64,000 nucleotides of DNA from JAYODW01 sp038116745 (GTDB taxonomy: Bacteria > Pseudomonadota > Gammaproteobacteria > Ga0077536), in the NCBI GenBank assembly GCA_038116745.1, contig JAYODW010000006.1, positions 1-64,000 of the forward strand, in the 5' to 3' direction. A program made the translations under genes and the position numbers. Shown here in pieces: positions 18,099 through 27,458 of this stretch. Under the pieces are notes generated by a model. That model did no database searches and was not told the DNA's origin. It saw only the letters and a program-made list of their open reading frames with translations. Position 1 is the stretch's first letter. Every line of letters begins with the position of its first letter.

Positions 18099-19121
18099 CT
18101 AGACGCTTTCCGCCACCGGATCGCGCGCCATCAAACGGGTCACCGACTCAGCCGGCGTTACCTGGCTGGCCAGGATGGCATCGACCTCTGCAACGATGGG
18201 CATCGTGATTGTTTTCAAGCGCGCCATCTCCGCAACCGCTTTGGCGGTCGGAACACCCTCGACCAGAGCACCAACGCTTTCAGCAGCCTGTTCACTATCC
18301 CCATGCGCCGCGAGGGCGACTCCGAAACGCCGGTTGCGGGACTGGTTATCGGTACACGTCAGGACGAGATCGCCCATGCCCGAGAGCCCGGCAAAGGTGT
18401 CCGCCCGAGCCCCCAGCGCGCAGCCGAAACGGGAGATTTCTGCCAGACCCCTGGTGATCAAGGCGGCCTGCGTGTTCGAGCCCAGGCCCAGGCCATCAGC
18501 GATACCCGCCGCAATTGCGATGATGTTTTTCAATGCGCCGCCAATTTCAACGCCGAGAACATCATCGCTGAGATAGGGACGAAAGTGCGAAGAGTGCAGC
18601 ATGCGGACAAGCAGAGCCCCAAGTTCGGGCGTCGACGCAGCGACGGTCATCGCTGCCGGCGCACCGGACATGACCTCGGCCGCGAAATTGGGACCGGACA
18701 GCTGCGCAAATGGCTGATCCGGCGACCATACTGCTGCCGCAATTTCATGTCCCATCGCATGCGTTGAGAGTTCGAAACCTTTGCTCGCGCAGGCCACGGC
18801 GAAGGTATCAATTCCAGCATCTCTGACAGCGCCCATCGCCGCCCTGAGGTACTGAAAAGGTACAACGAACAGCACACAATCGGCCTGCCTCAGGTCGCTC
18901 AGCGTATCGAGCACGACGATATTCGCCTCGAACTCCACCTCTGACGAGAATATGGGGTGCCGGCGCTCGGCCCGGATATATCCGGTCAGGCGCGAATCTG
19001 CATCCCAGAGGCAGACCCGGGAGCCCGCTCGGGCGCATACGTTCGCAAGGGCACTCCCCCAGGCACCCGCACCGACAACCAGCACCTGCGGCTCAGTCAA
19101 CGGGGTGTCCCCAGGGCCCAT
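18099..19121 (-). CDS. gpsA: Glycerol-3-phosphate dehydrogenase [NAD(P)+]
   Basis: GpsA reduces dihydroxyacetone phosphate to sn-glycerol-3-phosphate for phospholipid synthesis. The N-terminal dinucleotide motif is VVGAGAWGSALANV, followed by ACASKGFE, GPNFAAEV and the substrate-binding GGALKNIIAIAAGIADGLG, whose Lys is catalytic. The length is 340 aa. It starts 6 bases after the secB stop, so the rhodanese-secB-gpsA genes are probably one operon. E. coli has grxC between the rhodanese gene and secB; it is missing here. Confidence 0.97.
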   Translation of the reverse strand: MGPGDTPLTEPQVLVVGAGAWGSALANVCARAGSRVCLWDADSRLTGYIRAERRHPIFSSEVEFEANIVVLDTLSDLRQADCVLFVVPFQYLRAAMGAVRDAGIDTFAVACASKGFELSTHAMGHEIAAAVWSPDQPFAQLSGPNFAAEVMSGAPAAMTVAASTPELGALLVRMLHSSHFRPYLSDDVLGVEIGGALKNIIAIAAGIADGLGLGSNTQAALITRGLAEISRFGCALGARADTFAGLSGMGDLVLTCTDNQSRNRRFGVALAAHGDSEQAAESVGALVEGVPTAKAVAEMARLKTITMPIVAEVDAILASQVTPAESVTRLMARDPVAESV

Positions 19122-19127
19122 ACACGC

Positions 19128-19616
19128 TCAGTGCTTTCTTTCACCGCCTTCCATCGCCTGCCGCTGCATCTCCTGGGCGTACAGAACCTCGAAATTGACC
19201 GGCGCGAGAAGGAGTTGGGGGAAACCACCTTTGGTGACCAGATCACAGATAGCTTCCCGCGCAAACGGGAACAACGTATTGGGACACGCCGTTGCAAGAA
19301 TCGCGGGCATATGCTCCTGCGGAAAACCCTGAATAGTGAATATGCCGGCCTGCTGCACTTCAACCAGATATACCGTTCTGTCTGTCTGCTGCACTTTCAC
19401 TGTCACCGTCAGCACGACTTCATGATTGTCTGCGTCCAGCGGCGTCGCCTGATTGGAAAACTGCACATCTGCCGAGGGATTCAGAGTTTCAGTGAATATT
19501 CCCGGTGAATTCGGCGCCTCAAAGGAAAGATCTTTCACATAGATCTTCTGAATCGCGAGACGGCCCATGCGCCCGGCCGCCGGGGCAGCTGCGCCAATCG
19601 CATTGTCTTCAGCCAT
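19128..19616 (-). CDS. secB: Protein-export chaperone SecB
   Basis: SecB keeps preproteins unfolded and hands them to SecA. The 162-aa protein contains QKIYVKDLSFEAPNSPGIF near the N-terminus, VQQTDRTVYLVEVQQAGIF, LATACPNTLFPFARE and VTKGGFPQLLLAPVNFE, all standard SecB segments. It lies between a rhodanese gene and gpsA, as in E. coli except that grxC is absent. Confidence 0.97.
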   Translation of the reverse strand: MAEDNAIGAAAPAAGRMGRLAIQKIYVKDLSFEAPNSPGIFTETLNPSADVQFSNQATPLDADNHEVVLTVTVKVQQTDRTVYLVEVQQAGIFTIQGFPQEHMPAILATACPNTLFPFAREAICDLVTKGGFPQLLLAPVNFEVLYAQEMQRQAMEGGERKH

Positions 19617-19665
19617 GTTGTTTGTCTCTGCTCTGTCTGGGTTCCTGCCCTAACGACCGCATTCC

Positions 19666-20079
19666 TCAGCCGGTCGTCACGGGCAGGTTAGCGGCGCGCC
19701 ATGCGCTTAGACCACCGGCCAGGTTTCTCACGTTCGCGATTCCCGCCTGCTTCAGCTTTCGGGCTGCTCCCGCACTCGTGGCCCCGCTGTCACAGCACAC
19801 CAGAACAGGCTTTTCCGCATGCGCGGCCAATCGATCACGCGCGCTTCCCAACTCGTTCAGCGGGAGGTTGAGTGCACCGATGATATGTCCCTTAGCGAAA
19901 TCCTCGTGTTTACGGACATCGACAATCACCGCCGCCTGTTTGTTGAGCAGTCCGACGGCCTCCTGGGGGGAAACCCCACCTGCAGCGTTCGCGAAACTGG
20001 CGAGGAGCAAACCGGCGACCACACAAAACGCTGTAACGAGAATCCAGTGATTCACCACAAATTCGGACAACTGTTCCAT
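19666..20079 (-). CDS. Membrane-anchored rhodanese-like protein (YibN type)
   Basis: A 137-aa protein with one N-terminal membrane segment (about residues 11-31) and a single rhodanese domain. The domain has VIVDVRKHEDFAKGHIIGA and the active-site loop CCDSGATSAG, whose Cys would carry a persulfide. Proteins of this type precede secB in many gammaproteobacteria. The substrate is unknown; sulfur transfer is the likely chemistry. It is divergent from gpmI across about 150 bases that should hold both promoters. Confidence 0.88.
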   Translation of the reverse strand: MEQLSEFVVNHWILVTAFCVVAGLLLASFANAAGGVSPQEAVGLLNKQAAVIVDVRKHEDFAKGHIIGALNLPLNELGSARDRLAAHAEKPVLVCCDSGATSAGAARKLKQAGIANVRNLAGGLSAWRAANLPVTTG

Positions 20080-20229
20080 TGACGTATCGTCTCTTGAAAA
20101 AACTCTCAGCGCCGGGAAAACAGGCGTCCGGGCCGCAGAATGGGCGGATGCGTATGATACACTGACTTACTTAGTCGAGGCCCTTTGAAACGCGCCCGCG
20201 CCGCACACTTTTCAGATTATTCAAAGCCT

Positions 20230-21804
20230 ATGGCGACGACACCCAATCCCGTACTGCTGATCGTGCTCGACGGATGGGGTCACAGCGAGCAGCGTAACTA
20301 CAACGCAATCGCCGCTGCCCGAACGCCGTACTGGGACAGCCTCCTCAAAAATCACCCGCATACCTTGATTCGTTGCTCCGGCAACGACGTCGGTCTGCCG
20401 GATGGCCAGATGGGCAATTCTGAAGTGGGCCACATGCATATCGGCGCCGGCCGCCTGATTGACCAGGATTTTTCGCGGATCGGTAAAGCGCTCCAAAACG
20501 GAGATTTCGGCCGTAACCCGGCGCTGGTCGAGGCCTGCGCTCAAGCCGCCAGGCCGGGCCGCCGCCTGCACATACTCGGTCTGGTATCGCCGGGAGGCGT
20601 TCACAGTCACGAGGAGCATATCAACGGCCTGATGAGTCTCGCTCAGCAGCATGGCGTGGAAGAAATTCTTATCCACGTTTTCCTCGACGGGCGCGACACG
20701 CCGCCAAAAAGCGCTCTGGCATCGCTGGTACAGCTGGAAGCTCACTGTGCTCAGACCGGCGCTCGCGTAGCGTCAGTTGTCGGGCGCTACTACGCAATGG
20801 ATCGCAACAAGAATTGGGATCGCACCGCAGAGGCTTACGATCTGATCGTCAACAGCGCTGCGCCGTTTGCCAGCAACAGCGCCCAAGAAGCTCTGACTGC
20901 AGCGTATGCCCGCGGAGAAACCGACGAGTTTGTGCGTGCGACGGTGATCCGACCAGCCTCGTCAGACGCGCCCTGCGTCAAAGACGGTGACGTGGTCATC
21001 TTCGCGAATTTTCGAGCGGACCGCGCGCGACAGCTAACCCTGGCGCTGACTGCTGACGAATGTCCCGAATTTGACCGCAGACGATGGCCAGCGCTGACGT
21101 CTTTCGTCACCATGACAGACTACGGTCAGCAGTTCTCGGTGCCGGTAGCGTTCCCGGCCATTGAGCTGAAGAACACTTTCGGGGCAGTGCTCGCGGCACA
21201 TGAGCTTAAACAGCTGCGTATTTCCGAAACAGAGAAATATGCGCATGTCACTTTCTTTCTCAATGGAGGAGAAGAGGCGGTGTTCCCGGGGGAAGACCGC
21301 ATCCTGGTGCCCTCACCAAACGTCGCGACCTACGATCTCAAGCCCGAAATGAGTGCCGGAGAAGTGACCGAAAAGCTGTCGGCCGCGCTCGAAAGCGAAA
21401 GCTACGATGCGCTGGTCTGTAATTTTGCCAATGCGGACATGGTTGGACATACGGGAAACTTCGACGCCGCAGTCACCTGCATTGAGGCGCTCGATGAATG
21501 CCTTGAACAGGTCGTCACAACGGCACAGCGGCACGGGGTAGAGGTCCTGATAACTGCGGATCATGGCAATGCTGAACAGATGCGCGCAGAGACCACAGAC
21601 AACCAGGAACCGACTCCCCATACCGCGCATACGAGTAACCTGGTGCCCTTGATCTACGTCGGCCGCGCAGGGCACCTCCGGAGCGGCGGAAGCCTGCTGG
21701 ATATCGCGCCGACCCTTCTGGCCCTGATGGGCATCGCGCTGCCTGACGAGATGACAGGCAAATCACTCGTCGTGCTCGAGCAACCGGCGCGGGACGCTGC
21801 CTGA
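20230..21804 (+). CDS. gpmI: 2,3-bisphosphoglycerate-independent phosphoglycerate mutase
   Basis: It interconverts 3- and 2-phosphoglycerate with two Mn ions and a phosphoserine intermediate. Visible are VLLIVLDGWGHSE (metal-binding Asp), GNSEVGHMHIGAGR (catalytic Ser), VFLDGRDTPP, FANFRADRARQL and ITADHGNAEQM with HTSNLVPLIYV. The ATG at 20230 gives the standard MATTPNPVLLIVLDGWG start and 524 aa; a frame from 20185 adds 15 unlikely residues. It is the first gene of gpmI-envC-ctpA-yibQ. Confidence 0.97.
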   Translation: MATTPNPVLLIVLDGWGHSEQRNYNAIAAARTPYWDSLLKNHPHTLIRCSGNDVGLPDGQMGNSEVGHMHIGAGRLIDQDFSRIGKALQNGDFGRNPALVEACAQAARPGRRLHILGLVSPGGVHSHEEHINGLMSLAQQHGVEEILIHVFLDGRDTPPKSALASLVQLEAHCAQTGARVASVVGRYYAMDRNKNWDRTAEAYDLIVNSAAPFASNSAQEALTAAYARGETDEFVRATVIRPASSDAPCVKDGDVVIFANFRADRARQLTLALTADECPEFDRRRWPALTSFVTMTDYGQQFSVPVAFPAIELKNTFGAVLAAHELKQLRISETEKYAHVTFFLNGGEEAVFPGEDRILVPSPNVATYDLKPEMSAGEVTEKLSAALESESYDALVCNFANADMVGHTGNFDAAVTCIEALDECLEQVVTTAQRHGVEVLITADHGNAEQMRAETTDNQEPTPHTAHTSNLVPLIYVGRAGHLRSGGSLLDIAPTLLALMGIALPDEMTGKSLVVLEQPARDAA

Positions 21805-21835
21805 ACAGGAAGTTCCCTTCAAGCACCCATCCCGC

Positions 21836-22972
21836 TTGCTGCCCTGCGCTACTCGCCTACTGACAATCCTGCTGATCAGCTGGCTAACGCCGGCTGCAGC
21901 GATCGAAACCGGCACGACCAGTAAATCCTCAAACACCGCCCGTCTCAACGAGGTACGCGAAGCCATCGAAGCGCTGGATCGTGAGCTAGCCTCAAACCAT
22001 TCGCAATTGGACGCGGCACGTACAGACCAAGCCGACCTCCAACGTCGCATCGACGAACTGGAACAGCAACAGCAGGAGTCCGCTCAGCGCGTCGCGCAGA
22101 AAGCGCAGCACGTCGACACCCTGGGAAAAGAAATCGCACAGGCGCGCCTAGCTCGCCGAGCCTTAGTGCAGTCTCTGGTAGCTGGCAGCAGCGCCTATTT
22201 CGTGAACGCTCGTCAATCGTTTTTCAAACTGCTGCTCAGCCCTGACGAGGCAGGGATACGAACGCGCAACCTGGCAATCCATCGCTACCTGCACACCCGG
22301 CAGCTGCGTCTGTCGCGCGACATCGATGCCAGGCAGCTTGATGAACAGCGGCTCCGGGCGGAGCTCACAAGGGAAACGTCAGAACTTGAAGCTTTGCATG
22401 ACACCAATGCGGCAAGGCTGCTGCAGCTCGATGCGCTGCATCAGGAACAGAACAGTAAAATCGACGCCGCTGCGCGTCGCATCGAGCTGGGAACAAAGCA
22501 GCGTGACAGCCTTATTAAAGATGAGGCCAGGTTCGCAGAACTGCTCCGGCGCTTGTCATCGCAACCCAGCGGCGCAGATGGCGCCGCACCATTCGCCAGC
22601 CTGCGCGGCCAGCTCAGCTGGCCCGTCAAAGGTCGGATCACCCAGCCGCGTCCAGAAACGCCCTGGTCCGGAGTCCGAATCCTGGATGCCGAACGCGAGG
22701 AGGTGGTAGCGATTGCATCTGGAACCGTGGTCTTCGCCGGTGGCTTCAGAAACCTCGGCGAGCTCGTCATCATCGATCACGGCTCGGGATACATGAGTCT
22801 TTATGCAAACAATGATTCGATTCAGATAGCAAACGGGGCGCCCGTGGAGACCGGTGATAGCATTGCGCTGCTCAAGAAACGCAACGGTGCTCTGGACGCG
22901 CTCTACTTCGAGGTGCGGCACAACGGCAAACCGGTTGCACCGGATGCCTGGTGCGCGCGTATGCCCAGATAA
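21836..22972 (+). CDS. envC: Murein hydrolase activator EnvC
   Basis: EnvC is a periplasmic factor that activates amidases (AmiA/AmiB type) at the division septum. A signal peptide (about residues 1-23) is followed by a long coiled coil (about 30-245), then a C-terminal LytM/M23-fold domain (about 265-375). The zinc-binding His positions of active M23 peptidases are not kept: the usual HxH stretch reads YMSLYANN. E. coli EnvC is likewise degenerate and acts as an activator, not a hydrolase. The start appears to be TTG at 21836. Confidence 0.9.
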   Translation: MLPCATRLLTILLISWLTPAAAIETGTTSKSSNTARLNEVREAIEALDRELASNHSQLDAARTDQADLQRRIDELEQQQQESAQRVAQKAQHVDTLGKEIAQARLARRALVQSLVAGSSAYFVNARQSFFKLLLSPDEAGIRTRNLAIHRYLHTRQLRLSRDIDARQLDEQRLRAELTRETSELEALHDTNAARLLQLDALHQEQNSKIDAAARRIELGTKQRDSLIKDEARFAELLRRLSSQPSGADGAAPFASLRGQLSWPVKGRITQPRPETPWSGVRILDAEREEVVAIASGTVVFAGGFRNLGELVIIDHGSGYMSLYANNDSIQIANGAPVETGDSIALLKKRNGALDALYFEVRHNGKPVAPDAWCARMPR

Positions 22973-23015
22973 GGCAGCAGAGCCACTACCTCCCAGCGTT
23001 CAGGAAACAGGAAAC

Positions 23016-24374
23016 ATGATTGCTCGAGCAAAACGCGCCCTTGCGTTGCTTTCAGGGTGCGCAATCCTAGGCGCCACCCTGGCTGACGAAAACCAGGCAC
23101 CGACCGGAGCCCCTCCTTCCTCAGCTGAGGCTGCAGCGGCAGATCCCAGAGAGCCGATCCCGGTAGACGACATCCGCGTGTTCGTCGAGGTGTTCCACAA
23201 AATCAAGAAGGACTACGTCGAGCCGATCGACGACCAGGAGCTTCTCGAAAACGCCATGCGAGGCATGCTCAGCGGTCTTGACCCGCACTCGTCTTACCTG
23301 GATTCGGAAGACTACCTTGATCTGCAGGAAGGTACTTCGGGAGAGTTCGGTGGCCTCGGCATCGAAGTCGGTATGGAAGACGGTTTCGTAAAAGTCATCG
23401 CGCCGATCGACGACACTCCGGCGCAGCGCGCCGGCGTCCAGGCTGGCGACGTGATCATCCGCCTCGATGAAACACCGGTGAAAGGCATGACCTTGAACGA
23501 TGCCGTCAAGCACATGCGGGGTAAGCCTGGTAGCGATCTGACCTTGACCGTGGTGCGCGACGGCGAAGAGAAACCTCTGGTGATCACGCTGACAAGAGCA
23601 GTCATCAAGGTAAAGAGCGTCCGTAGCGAACTCCTCGAAGAGCATTACGGGTACATCCGCATCTCGCAGTTTCAAGGCCCGACCGGCGACGAGCTCCGCG
23701 ACCAGCTGCGCGATCTCAAAGCTGACGCGGGCGGTCAGCTGTTTGGGGTGATACTCGACCTCCGCAACAACCCTGGAGGCGTGCTTGGCGCAGCTGTGTC
23801 GGTGTCAGACGCGTTTCTCGACAGCGGCCGCGTCGTCTATACCGAAGGGCGCATCGAAGACTCGCAGCTCGAATTCTCTGCCGCCCCCCCTGATCTCCTT
23901 CAGGGCGCACCGCTCGTCGTGCTGGTCAATGAGGGTTCGGCGTCGGCCTCCGAAATCGTCGCCGGCGCGCTTCAGGACCATCATCGGGCGCTGATTATGG
24001 GACGCCAGACATTCGGCAAGGGATCCGTGCAGACCATACTGCCAATGAATAACGAGACGGCGCTGAAACTGACCACAGCGCGCTACTTCACACCATCGGG
24101 GCGCTCGATCCAGGCCGAGGGGATAACCCCCGACATCACTATCGAGAAGCTCCGGCTGGTGCAGAGGAAATCCTCGAGCAGCGGGGCGGTGAAAGAGGCC
24201 GATCTTGCGCGGCACCTGGACAACCCCTCTGAAGAAGAAGCACCGCAGGATACGGACGCGAAGAAGCAGGAAGCACCCGGCCAGGCACTTGCGGAAAAAG
24301 ACTTCGAACTCTTCGAGGCGCTGAGTATGCTCAAGGGAATGCATCATCTGCAGACTCGGGCGGGCGGCGACTGA
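23016..24374 (+). CDS. ctpA: Carboxy-terminal processing protease (S41 family)
   Basis: A periplasmic PDZ protease of about 452 aa. The signal peptide (residues 1-23) is followed by an S41 N-terminal region, a PDZ domain (about 100-175) and the catalytic domain. The Ser/Lys pair is in NEGSASASEIVAGAL (Ser about 309) and GRQTFGKGSVQ (Lys about 334), with the DLRNNPGG motif before. The C-terminal 70 residues are acidic and low-complexity. The ATG at 23016 is preceded by AGGAAACAGGAAAC. An envC-ctpA pairing is common and fits control of cell-wall hydrolases. Confidence 0.95.
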   Translation: MIARAKRALALLSGCAILGATLADENQAPTGAPPSSAEAAAADPREPIPVDDIRVFVEVFHKIKKDYVEPIDDQELLENAMRGMLSGLDPHSSYLDSEDYLDLQEGTSGEFGGLGIEVGMEDGFVKVIAPIDDTPAQRAGVQAGDVIIRLDETPVKGMTLNDAVKHMRGKPGSDLTLTVVRDGEEKPLVITLTRAVIKVKSVRSELLEEHYGYIRISQFQGPTGDELRDQLRDLKADAGGQLFGVILDLRNNPGGVLGAAVSVSDAFLDSGRVVYTEGRIEDSQLEFSAAPPDLLQGAPLVVLVNEGSASASEIVAGALQDHHRALIMGRQTFGKGSVQTILPMNNETALKLTTARYFTPSGRSIQAEGITPDITIEKLRLVQRKSSSSGAVKEADLARHLDNPSEEEAPQDTDAKKQEAPGQALAEKDFELFEALSMLKGMHHLQTRAGGD

Positions 24375-24389
24375 CAGGACGTCCGGCGC

Positions 24390-25166
24390 GTGCTTGCGCT
24401 CCTGTTTACAGCCCTGGTCAGTGTCGATGTCTGCCAGGCAATCTGGCGGCTTCAGCCGGCCCTTGCCCTCGTCGTCGACGATCTCGGCTACCGAGAGGAC
24501 TATGACCAGCGCGCGGTCAGCCTCCCGGGGGTTAAGAATCTGGCTATTCTTCCCTTTACTCCGGGTGGACGGTCGCTCGCTGAGTCAGGGCATCGATTAG
24601 GCAAAGAAATTCTTCTGCATCTGCCGATGCAAGCCGAAAAGCACAATCAGTCGCTGGGACCCGGGGCGCTATCAGAAGAGCTCGACCACGCGGCATTCGG
24701 CGCCGCTTTCCGAGCCGCAGCGGCAAACATCCCGCACGTCCGCGGCGTGAACAATCACATGGGCAGTCGACTGACGACCGATCCACTGCGCATGGCCTGG
24801 CTCATGGCGCTGTTGCAAGAGCAGGATCTGTATTTCCTCGACAGCCGCACGACCGCGGCTTCCGTTGCGGCAGAACAGGCGGAGCAAGCGCATCTGCCAT
24901 TTCTGGTGCGGGATTTTTTTCTGGACCACGTACGCACTCGCGAACACATTCTGGAGCAGTGGGAGCAATCACTGGAACTCGCACGCTCCCGTGGATTCGC
25001 GCTGGCCCTGGCGCATCCACACCCGGAAACGCTGGCGGTCCTGACTTCGGAGTTACCTCTCCTGGAGGATATTTCCCTGGTGAAAGTCAGCGAGCTGCTG
25101 CTGGCACGCGAGTGTGAAGCGTCCTTCGGCCGCGGTACCGACAGCTCACAAGCGGTCGCGCAATAA
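24390..25166 (+). CDS. Divergent polysaccharide deacetylase family protein (YibQ)
   Basis: A 258-aa protein with a short hydrophobic N-terminus (signal-like, about residues 1-17). It has the divergent polysaccharide deacetylase fold: ALVVDDLGYRED, LHLPMQAE, GVNNHMGSRLT, YFLDSRTT and ALAHPHPET. The metal-binding Asp and His positions are present, so activity on a periplasmic glycan is plausible but unproven. It follows envC and ctpA, as yibQ follows envC in E. coli. The start is GTG. The gene overlaps the convergent ubiB by 21 bases. Confidence 0.85.
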   Translation: MLALLFTALVSVDVCQAIWRLQPALALVVDDLGYREDYDQRAVSLPGVKNLAILPFTPGGRSLAESGHRLGKEILLHLPMQAEKHNQSLGPGALSEELDHAAFGAAFRAAAANIPHVRGVNNHMGSRLTTDPLRMAWLMALLQEQDLYFLDSRTTAASVAAEQAEQAHLPFLVRDFFLDHVRTREHILEQWEQSLELARSRGFALALAHPHPETLAVLTSELPLLEDISLVKVSELLLARECEASFGRGTDSSQAVAQ

Positions 25167-26819
25167 GGCGTAGGCGGTGAGGGCGCCACCGCCAAGCCCC
25201 AGTAGCCAGACGCTGACCGGCAGAGCCCCCCACATCGGGGTCGCATCACCCTGATCGCCGAAAAGAATTGCCGCACAGATCACCGCACCCATCCCCACCA
25301 GAACCTGTAACAGCCTGCGGTGAAAACGGGCTATCTCCATTCGGATCTGGTTCATCATGGGATCGCTGGTGTGCACCTGCAGGCGCCCGTTCTTCAGCTG
25401 GTCAAGCGCTTCGAGCGCAAGCAGAGGCAGTTCGGGCAATCGCTCGGCCCAGCTGGGCGCGCTCTGCTTGAAAGAATTCACCAAGCGCCGAATCCCCACG
25501 CGATCCCGCATGAAATTCTCCAGCGCGGGACGCGCCGCACGCCACAGGTCGAGCTCCGGATAAAGCTGCCGCCCGATTCCCTCCACGTTGACCATCGTCT
25601 TCTGCAGCAGCAGAAGCTGGGGCAGGATCTCCATTTGAAATCTCTGTGCGGTCTGGAAGAGGCGTAACAGCAGGTCGCCGACCGAGATGTCCTTCATGGG
25701 GCGATCGAAAACAGGCTCGCAGACCGCCCTGATAGCGAACTCGAATTCGTCTACGCGGGTGTCGCGCGGGATCCAGCCAGACTCGACATGCAGCTCAGCC
25801 ACGCGACGGTAATCCCGCTTCAGAAAAGCATAGAAATTTTCGGCCAGATAGCGCTGATCGAACTCACTCAGAGAACCCATGATGCCGAAATCCACCGGCG
25901 CAAAGCGCGTGGGCTCGGCGCCATTCCCCGGGATCACGAACAGATTCCCAGGATGCACGTCTGCGTGGAAAAAATGATCGCGAAAGACCTGCGTAAAAAA
26001 AATCTCGATGCCCTTCTCAGCAAGCTCTTTCAAATTCACACCCGCCGCGACCAACCCCGCCACGTCGTTGATGTTCAGGCCAGAGACCCGCTCCATGACG
26101 AGTACGTTCTGTCTTGTGTAATCCCAGTAAATCTCTGGAACGTGGATGCCTTCTTCAGCATGGAAGTTGCGCTTGAGCTGTGAAGCGTTCGCCGCCTCGC
26201 GCATCATGTCGAGCTCGTCGAGAATCGTCTTCTCAAATTCGGAGACTACCCGCGTCGGCTTCAGCTGTTTACCACGGGCCCAGTATCGCTCCGCCAGATC
26301 GGCAAGGAAGTACATCAGCGCGATGTCCTGACGGATTGTCTGACGCAGATTCGGCCGCACTACCTTGACGATGACCTCCCGACCATCGCTGAGTTGCGCC
26401 GCATGCACCTGTGCGATGGAGGCCGATGCGAGGGGCTCTGGATCGAAAGTCAGGAAAACCTGCTCTACGCTGCGTCCGTAGGCACGCTCAACAATCGCGC
26501 GTGCCTCCGCACCGGGGAAAGGGGGCACGTGGTCCTGCAGCTTGGCCAGTTCCTCCGCTATGTCATCGGGTAGCAAATCCCGCCGCGTCGAGAGTATCTG
26601 CCCGAATTTGACGAAAAGCGGACCCAGCTCCTCGAGGACCGCCCTGATGCGGTCCGCGCGCGGCGCATAGTTCCGGTGCCCCCAGTTCCAGGGCAGGAGG
26701 TAGAGCAGAAATCTGACGGAAGCAAGCAGTGGGATAGACAGGACAAGTTCGTCAAAACCGTGGCGCACAAGCACGCGCTGTATCGCCAATACCCGTAGAA
26801 ATTGCCGGGCCGCGCTCAT
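25146..26819 (-). CDS. ubiB: Ubiquinone biosynthesis protein UbiB (ABC1/ADCK atypical kinase)
   Basis: An atypical protein-kinase-like ATPase needed for ubiquinone synthesis. Diagnostic elements are the KxGQ motif (LFVKFGQILSTRRDLLP), the Ala-rich loop PLASASIAQVHAA replacing the usual Gly loop, the VKVVRPN Lys strand and FHADVHPGNLF. Two hydrophobic segments lie at the C-terminus (about 500-520 and 527-548). The length is 557 aa. Its ATG overlaps the ubiJ stop (ATGA), and ubiE-ubiJ-ubiB is the standard operon. Confidence 0.97.
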   Translation of the reverse strand: MSAARQFLRVLAIQRVLVRHGFDELVLSIPLLASVRFLLYLLPWNWGHRNYAPRADRIRAVLEELGPLFVKFGQILSTRRDLLPDDIAEELAKLQDHVPPFPGAEARAIVERAYGRSVEQVFLTFDPEPLASASIAQVHAAQLSDGREVIVKVVRPNLRQTIRQDIALMYFLADLAERYWARGKQLKPTRVVSEFEKTILDELDMMREAANASQLKRNFHAEEGIHVPEIYWDYTRQNVLVMERVSGLNINDVAGLVAAGVNLKELAEKGIEIFFTQVFRDHFFHADVHPGNLFVIPGNGAEPTRFAPVDFGIMGSLSEFDQRYLAENFYAFLKRDYRRVAELHVESGWIPRDTRVDEFEFAIRAVCEPVFDRPMKDISVGDLLLRLFQTAQRFQMEILPQLLLLQKTMVNVEGIGRQLYPELDLWRAARPALENFMRDRVGIRRLVNSFKQSAPSWAERLPELPLLALEALDQLKNGRLQVHTSDPMMNQIRMEIARFHRRLLQVLVGMGAVICAAILFGDQGDATPMWGALPVSVWLLGLGGGALTAYALLRDRL

Positions 26820-27439
26820 CTGGCGTGGCGTCTCTGATGCAACGCCCGCAGACGCTGCTCTATTCGATCGAGATCTGTTTCGAGATCAGCGGCGGACCTG
26901 CCTAGCGCGTCAACGTCCTGTCTCGTAGGCGCGAGCCGCGCCTCGTGCAACAGGAAATCGCTGAGATCTGCCTCAAAACCGGCCGCCTCCTCTCTCACAC
27001 GAGAGAGCACAGTCTGCAGGCCTCGGGTCACTCTATGAGCGGCCACGTCACCGATAAGCGTCGCCAGCGCGCCACCAACATCGATATTGACTGCAGCCAT
27101 CAGTCTCTGCAGCTCCTGCGCAACGGCTGCGTCGCCCTGAATCTGGACGCGGCCGGGCTCTGGTGATTGACCACTGCGGCTGCGCTGCGCGTAGTGCAGC
27201 AGATCCCGCAGAGCACCGTGGATCTCGACGTCCGCGACTGCCGCCGCGTCGCCTTCAAGACGCAGTTCACCATGCTCGAACGCCACGCATAAACGCCTGG
27301 CATGTCCGTTAAGCAGCACTGCGACCCGGCGCCCTTCCAGGCGCGCTGCGTGACGCGCAGCCTCTGCGTCATCAATCAGGAGCCTGTTGAGCGGCTCCAT
27401 AACGAGGCGCTCAAGCGTGGCGAGAAGTTTGTCTTTCAC
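26816..27439 (-). CDS. ubiJ: Ubiquinone biosynthesis accessory factor UbiJ (SCP2 domain)
   Basis: A 207-aa protein with an SCP2-like lipid-binding domain in the first 110 residues (GRRVAVLLNGHARRLCVAFEH region). A charged, partly coiled-coil C-terminus follows, ending DLDRIEQRLRALHQRR. UbiJ binds ubiquinone intermediates and scaffolds the Ubi complex together with UbiK. Similarity is carried mostly by architecture and by its position between ubiE and ubiB. Confidence 0.9.
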   Translation of the reverse strand: MKDKLLATLERLVMEPLNRLLIDDAEAARHAARLEGRRVAVLLNGHARRLCVAFEHGELRLEGDAAAVADVEIHGALRDLLHYAQRSRSGQSPEPGRVQIQGDAAVAQELQRLMAAVNIDVGGALATLIGDVAAHRVTRGLQTVLSRVREEAAGFEADLSDFLLHEARLAPTRQDVDALGRSAADLETDLDRIEQRLRALHQRRHAR

Positions 27440-27458
27440 GCTGCCTCATCCGACCGGC

